Source of the DNA: Rhizobium leguminosarum
GTDB taxonomy: Bacteria > Pseudomonadota > Alphaproteobacteria > Rhizobiales > Rhizobiaceae
DNA length: 64,000 bases
Direction: 5' to 3'
Assembly: GCF_017876795.1 (NCBI RefSeq)
Contig: NZ_JAGIOR010000001.1
Span: forward strand, 2,692,501-2,756,500
Positions 59,569-64,000 of this stretch are shown here, one piece after another. The notes beneath the pieces were generated by a model. That model was not told where the DNA came from and searched no databases. It worked only from the letters and a program-made list of their open reading frames with translations. The first letter of the stretch is position 1. The number at the start of each line of letters is the position of its first letter. The translations under genes were made by a program, and so were the position numbers.

Positions 59569-61128
59569 ATGGAACCAACCCACTTATTCGAGCTTGTTAT
59601 CGCGATGTTTCTAGCGATCATCGCGCTGCACTATGCTGCCCACAGGCTCGGACTGCCGCCGTCCGTCGCGCTGCTGACCGGTGGTGCTTCGTTGGCCTTT
59701 GTGCCGGGGCTGCCGGCGATATCAGTCGATCCCGAGCTGGTGCTGGTCATTTTCCTGCCGCCGCTGTTGATGGATGGCGCCTGGTCCATCGCGTTGTCGC
59801 GGCTGCGGCGCCATATGATCGGGATCGCCTCTCTTGCCGTCGGCGCGGTACTTTTCACCTGCGCGGTCGTGGCCGTTGTCGTCCATCTTATCTTTCCATC
59901 ACTTCCCTGGGCCGCCTGCGCGGCCCTTGGCGCGATCGTTGCGCCGCCGGACGCGGTTTCGGCGCGCGCTGTTCTGGAGCGCGTCAGGCTGCCACGGCGG
60001 CTTCAGATTCTGCTGGAAGGCGAGAGCCTGCTCAACGATGCGAGCGGCCTGGTTCTCTTCCGTTTTGCCGTTGCCGCCGCCGCAACGGGAGCCTTCAGCG
60101 CCGGGGAGGCGGTTGGTAATTTCTTCGTGCTGGCGCTCGGCGGCGCCATCGTCGGCATCGTCATCGCAGCCGCATGGGTCAAGCTTATCCGGCACCTCGG
60201 CGACGACTATCTGATCATCGCGGCCACCGTGTTGCTCGGCTGGATTTCCTATCTGTTTGGCGAACTGCTGCATGTTTCCGGCGTCATCGCCACCGTTACC
60301 ACGGGCCTGATCGCTTCCTGGCACCAGCACACTGTATTTTCAGCGGCGACGCGCATGCGAGGCACCTCGTTCTGGACGGTGATGATCTTCTTGATGGAGG
60401 CTGCGGTCTTCACATTGATCGGGCTGTCGCTCCGGGATGTCGTCGAACGCGGCGGCGGCTTTACCACCGTGATCGCGACAATGGGACTGCCGATGCTGGC
60501 AATCCTCGTGACACTCGTGGCCGCGCGGTTTGCCTGGGTCTTCGCCTCCGATCTCGTCATCAAGTCATGTGCAGCTCTGGGGTTCACGCGTGCCCGGCCG
60601 CTCGGAGCAGGCGGGGCGACCGTTTTAAGCTGGGCCGGCGTGCGCGGCGTGGTCACCCTCGCCTTGGCGCTGAGCCTGCCCGAGGGTTTTTCGGGCCGTG
60701 ACTTGATCCTCGCCACGTCCTTCGCCGTCATTCTCGGAACTGTGCTTGTGCAAGGCACGACATTGGGGCGGGTGATTGCCTGGGCGCGGCTGGCGCCGGA
60801 GACGGAAAGAGCGCGCCTGACAATGAGCCAGGCCGAAGCCGCCATGGCCCAGGTGCAGCTCGGGATCGTCCAAAACCTGGCATATGACGCGGAGGGACAG
60901 CTCATCCACCCTCAATTGCTGGAGCGCTATCAGCGCAGAGCGACAGCCATCGTCGACTATGCCGAGAGAACCGATGCTCATTTTGACGTCGTTCTCGAAG
61001 CGGTTGCGACAGGGCGACGGGAACTCATTCGTCTCCACCGCGTCGGCGACATTGATGACGAGACGCTGGATGAGCTGGAACGCGATCTCGATCTCGAGGA
61101 ACTGAGCGCGATCTCGGCCAAGGCCTGA
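59569..61128 (+). CDS. CPA1-family Na+/H+ antiporter
   Basis: The protein has 519 residues with about 11-12 membrane helices in the first 400. The family signature GESLLNDASGLVLFRFAVA is present, together with GAIVAPPDAVSARAVLERV and SWAGVRGVVTLALALSLP. The last 120 residues are cytoplasmic and helical (LTMSQAEAAMAQVQLGIVQNLAYDAEGQL...). It exchanges Na+ for H+ across the inner membrane. Divergently oriented to the dioxygenase gene. Confidence 0.85.
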   Translation: MEPTHLFELVIAMFLAIIALHYAAHRLGLPPSVALLTGGASLAFVPGLPAISVDPELVLVIFLPPLLMDGAWSIALSRLRRHMIGIASLAVGAVLFTCAVVAVVVHLIFPSLPWAACAALGAIVAPPDAVSARAVLERVRLPRRLQILLEGESLLNDASGLVLFRFAVAAAATGAFSAGEAVGNFFVLALGGAIVGIVIAAAWVKLIRHLGDDYLIIAATVLLGWISYLFGELLHVSGVIATVTTGLIASWHQHTVFSAATRMRGTSFWTVMIFLMEAAVFTLIGLSLRDVVERGGGFTTVIATMGLPMLAILVTLVAARFAWVFASDLVIKSCAALGFTRARPLGAGGATVLSWAGVRGVVTLALALSLPEGFSGRDLILATSFAVILGTVLVQGTTLGRVIAWARLAPETERARLTMSQAEAAMAQVQLGIVQNLAYDAEGQLIHPQLLERYQRRATAIVDYAERTDAHFDVVLEAVATGRRELIRLHRVGDIDDETLDELERDLDLEELSAISAKA

Positions 61129-61196
61129 CGTTCAGTGTCTCACGCGTGGAGCTCGCGAAGCGGGCCGACTGTCGTAGCTCTCTTCGCTGCCACGCT

Positions 61197-63098
61197 CTAA
61201 ATGGCAACCTGTTCACCGAGCTCGACGACACGGTTCGAGGGCAGGTTGAAATAGTCGGAGGGATCGATTGCCAAGCCTTCCAGCGCCATGAATATGCGCT
61301 CCTGCCAGCCGGGTAGTCCGGTGTTCGGCGTCCTGACGAGGTTCCGGCGGCCGAGGTAGAAGGAGGTCTTCATGATCTCGAACTTGAACCCGCCCTCCCG
61401 GCAGAGGGCGAGCGCTCTGGTGACATCGGGGTCGTCCATGAAGCCGAAGGTGAGATCAAGGCGCACAAAGCGCGGCGAGAGCTGGCTGATCTTGATGCGG
61501 CGGCTGTCCGGAACATAAGGTTCGTCTTCGGTCCAGACGCTCAGGATGACGTTCTGTTGGTGGAGCACGTGGTTGTGCTTGAGATTGTGGAGCAGAACAT
61601 TCGGCGTCCGATCCGGAACGCTGGTCAGGAAAACCGCCGTTCCCGGAACGGTGACCGGCGAATGGTCCGACTTTCGTTCGATCGACCTTATGAAGGAATC
61701 GAGCGGGATCTCGTTGTTGGCACGCAGCCGCTTCAGATAGGCCTGCCCTCGGGTCCACGTCCACATCAAGATCATGATCGCCAGCGCAAGGGCGACCGGA
61801 ACCCAGCCGCCATCGTAGATTTTCAAGAGGTTGGCCGCCAGGAAAAGGACTTCGATGAGGAAGAGCGGCAGCAGCACGACGCCGGCGAGCACGAGGGAGT
61901 AGCCCCAGACGGCTCGGAGGAACTGGAAGACCAGCATGGTCGAGATGACCATGGTTCCGGTCACCGAGATGCCGTAGGCCGTCGCCAGCGACTCGGAGTC
62001 GCGGAAGGAAAAGATCAGCATCAAGACGCCGACCAGCAGGAGAATATTGACGCTCGGCACGTAGATCTGGCCGGTATTGGTCTCCGACGTGAACTTGATC
62101 CGCAACCGCGGCAGGAAGCCGAGGTGAACCGCCGAGCGGGCCAGCGAAAATGCGCCGGTGATGACAGCCTGGCTGGCGATGATCGTCGCCATCGTCGCGA
62201 GCAGAACCACCGGCAGCAAGGCCCAATCGGGATACATCAGAAAGAACGGATTGGCCGCCGTTTCGGGGTGGGCGAGAACCAGCGCGCCTTGGCCAAGATA
62301 GTTGAGGAGCAATGCCGGAAAGACGAGCACGAACCATGCCGTCTGGATAGGGCGGCGGCCGAAATGCCCGAGATCGGCATAGAGCGCTTCGCAGCCGGTG
62401 ACGGTCAGAAAGACGGCGCCGAGCACGATGAGGCCGACGGTGCCGGCATGGGTGAGGAACAGGAATGCATTGATCGGATTGAGCGCCTCCAGAATTGTCC
62501 AGTCGTCACCGATATGGATCAGCCCGCCGGCCGCCATGGCCAGAAACCACAACACCGTAATCGGCCCGAAAAACATCGAGACGGCAGCCGTTCCCCTCGA
62601 CTGGACGCCAAACAGAACGATCATGATCGCAGCCGAGGCAAGCGGCACGTATTCGGCAAAGGCCGGTGTGACGAGCTTCAGGCCTTCGAGCGCCGACATG
62701 ACCGACAGAGCAGGCGTGATCATCGCATCGCCGATGAAGAGAGCCGCTCCGATCAGCCCGGCGAAGAAGAGCACGGGCACGTTTCGGCCCATCTTCTTCA
62801 TCAGCAGGGCGAGAAGCGAGAGCGTGCCGCCTTCGCCGTCGTTGTCCGCTCTGAGAAGGAAGAGCACGTATTTGAAGGTCACAATGATCGTCAGCGTCCA
62901 GACCATCAGCGAAATGAGGCCGACGACCTCGGCCTCGTGGACGCCATCGGCTGCAAAGGGCCTCAGCGCCTCACGAAGGGCATAGAGCGGGCTGGTGCCG
63001 ATATCGCCATATACGACGCCGATCGCGCCGACGACCAGCCCGACAAAGCCCTTTCGGCCGGCACCTTCACCCGTTTTGTCTGCATGTGTCGACGTCAT
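61197..63098 (-). CDS. kup: Kup-family potassium uptake protein
   Basis: The protein has 633 residues from the ATG at 63098, preceded by GCGGGGAA. It opens with [24 protein letters not shown], the Kup/HAK/KT signature. About 12 membrane helices reach to residue 450 and the C-terminal 170 residues are cytoplasmic ([31 protein letters not shown]). It takes up K+ with H+. The converging antiporter gene next to it suggests a shared ion-homeostasis role. Confidence 0.9.
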   Translation of the reverse strand: MTSTHADKTGEGAGRKGFVGLVVGAIGVVYGDIGTSPLYALREALRPFAADGVHEAEVVGLISLMVWTLTIIVTFKYVLFLLRADNDGEGGTLSLLALLMKKMGRNVPVLFFAGLIGAALFIGDAMITPALSVMSALEGLKLVTPAFAEYVPLASAAIMIVLFGVQSRGTAAVSMFFGPITVLWFLAMAAGGLIHIGDDWTILEALNPINAFLFLTHAGTVGLIVLGAVFLTVTGCEALYADLGHFGRRPIQTAWFVLVFPALLLNYLGQGALVLAHPETAANPFFLMYPDWALLPVVLLATMATIIASQAVITGAFSLARSAVHLGFLPRLRIKFTSETNTGQIYVPSVNILLLVGVLMLIFSFRDSESLATAYGISVTGTMVISTMLVFQFLRAVWGYSLVLAGVVLLPLFLIEVLFLAANLLKIYDGGWVPVALALAIMILMWTWTRGQAYLKRLRANNEIPLDSFIRSIERKSDHSPVTVPGTAVFLTSVPDRTPNVLLHNLKHNHVLHQQNVILSVWTEDEPYVPDSRRIKISQLSPRFVRLDLTFGFMDDPDVTRALALCREGGFKFEIMKTSFYLGRRNLVRTPNTGLPGWQERIFMALEGLAIDPSDYFNLPSNRVVELGEQVAI

Positions 63099-63725
63099 GG
63101 TTCCCCGCTCATGCCACATGGCCATGGACACAAACATATGCCGCATTGCAGAACGGCAAGTAAATTGATGTGGTGTGCGATTTATTTGTGAGAGGTCAGG
63201 ACGCCCGAACCGGTGCAACCATACGGTTGACCCGCGCGCCGGCTGTCCATTGTCGGGGGGCATTCACGTCCGCAACCGGCAGGGGCGATCACCGGCTTTT
63301 GCTGGGTAGTTGGAGCTAGGCGCGCTGTATTTCCCGTCGCATCTAAGTATTATTCATGGTTATCTGAAATATAGCTCGTATAGGTGATGGCCTAACGTGG
63401 CGCGGTGTCGTCAACTCTTTCGCGAATGATCTTGCTGCTCAAGCACTTGCGGGTGCGGGCCATCTCCTCTGAACGAGCCTGGTGCGGATTAGCCCCTCTT
63501 GCCTGCAAAATATGCGTTCTGCTGGGTTTGCGATGGTCGCGTCCGCCCGAGATTGATGGCTCGCCTGGGTGAATTGTGGCCTCGTTTCGGACAAATTCTT
63601 GCCGCCAAAATGCCAGTATTAGTTGTTTCTAAATCACGCCATAATTGGCACCTACGTTGCCGCGCCTGATTTATTCTTTGCCACATTTCGGAATTTCAAC
63701 ATTATACAAACAATGGTGGGTAACT
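63099..63725. other. Intergenic region with no gene seen
   Basis: About 630 bases between kup and the last gene. It is more AT-rich around 63340-63420 and probably holds promoters for both neighbours. I see no conserved ORF, RNA gene or strong hairpin; the longest reading frame (63489-63686, minus) has no supportable features. Confidence 0.5.
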
Positions 63726-64000
63726 ATGAAGGTTATTCTCGTCATCGTCCTCACGGTGCTTGCCGTGCCCTGTGAGGCGGACATGCTGGGCACGGCATCC
63801 AAGTACAAGAGCATGCACGAACGCTCCATCTCCTTCCTCAGCATCAATCCCCGCAGGGTATCGTGGTGCGGGGCGTTCCTGGCCTTTGTCGCCAAGCGAT
63901 CTTCGCGGGAGCCGCCGCCCAACCCCAATATGGCGGCGTCCTGGAGGAAATTCGGCAAGCCGGTATTCTTCCGCGCTGCCCGACGGGGTGATGTCGTGGT
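63726..64000 (+). CDS. TIGR02594-type exported protein, partial
   Basis: The first 91 residues are visible and the gene runs off the window. The signal peptide MKVILVIVLTVLAVPCEA is followed by LGTASKYKSMHERSISFLSINPRRVSWCGAFLAFVAKRSSREPPP and FRAARRGDVVV. The WCGAF and R(P/R)GDVVV parts match TIGR02594 proteins, related to NlpC/P60-CHAP peptidases, with the Cys in WCGAF as nucleophile. Such proteins are often amidase or endopeptidase-like. No phage genes surround it. Confidence 0.65.
   Translation, partial: MKVILVIVLTVLAVPCEADMLGTASKYKSMHERSISFLSINPRRVSWCGAFLAFVAKRSSREPPPNPNMAASWRKFGKPVFFRAARRGDVV

Noticed and set aside
61557..63191. 544-residue plus-strand ORF opposite kup
   Set aside because: It is antisense to a well-supported transporter and has a highly charged, featureless sequence.
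63726..64000. Phage endolysin at the window end
   Set aside because: The TIGR02594-like protein has a signal peptide and no phage genes lie upstream, so a prophage cannot be supported.
1..64000. tRNA, rRNA, integrase or attachment sites marking a genomic island
   Set aside because: None was recognised on either strand; the accessory look rests on IS elements and lesions only.

Overview
The window looks like a piece of a Rhizobium-type alphaproteobacterial replicon, either chromosome or large plasmid. The basis is the high GC content, typical rhizobial palindromic intergenic repeats, a short FtsZ paralogue lacking the C-terminal tail, a coxMNOP-type second cytochrome c oxidase, a Blh sulfur protein, and VCBS-type proteins without signal peptides. 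All identifications come from reading motifs; no database search was run. No rRNA, tRNA, CRISPR array or phage block was seen.

Layout. 1-6.4 kb is an accessory, IS-scarred stretch: the end of an EAL-domain gene, a glycine-rich exported protein, an IS4-type element inserted in a rhizobial palindrome, and a DUF1254/DUF1214 gene cut in two by a Tn5/IS50-like element with a 9-bp target duplication. 6.4-13.7 kb is a tightly packed minus-strand signalling operon: GGDEF-EAL protein, degenerate GHKL-like protein, STAS-methyltransferase fusion, Cache-HAMP-PP2C phosphatase, GHKL-like regulator and STAS protein, followed by a flavin-binding protein. It has the parts of a partner-switching cascade joined to c-di-GMP turnover and a methyltransferase, and is the best candidate for an undescribed system. 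13.9-18.5 kb is a minus-strand operon with a LacI regulator, diiron hydroxylase, Rieske ferredoxin (frameshifted), FAD-dependent reductase and a xylose-isomerase-like protein, which looks like an oxygenase pathway.

18.7-28.1 kb holds small stress and unknown genes, an ISAzo13-family element with an overlapping second ORF, an SDR/XRE divergent pair, a VCBS protein, ftsZ2 and a proline-rich exported protein. At 28.28-30.19 kb a divergent acetolactate synthase lies behind a classical branched-chain amino acid attenuator (leader peptide, pairing arms, U-tract terminator). 30.4-36.8 kb includes a frameshifted BTAD-TPR regulator, DUF1127, 2'-5' RNA ligase-like, VOC, cupin and blh genes. 36.9-40.6 kb has an incomplete FecCD-type importer and a MYG1 family protein.

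40.7-45.8 kb is a terminal oxidase operon (cytochrome c, subunits II, I, III, III-like, IV). 45.9-49.6 kb holds a dienelactone hydrolase-like protein, a LysR/SDR divergent pair and a membrane-anchored AraC regulator. 49.8-54.2 kb is a four-gene MacB-like ABC system. 54.6-58.1 kb contains two tandem paralogous beta-helix-VCBS proteins in a region full of dispersed repeats. The window ends with an exported intradiol dioxygenase, a CPA1 Na+/H+ antiporter, Kup and the start of a TIGR02594-type protein.

The window carries several lesions: two IS insertions (one disrupts a gene), two single-base frameshifts, one duplicated gene end and one shortened permease. This suggests an actively decaying accessory region, or in the frameshift cases possible sequencing errors.
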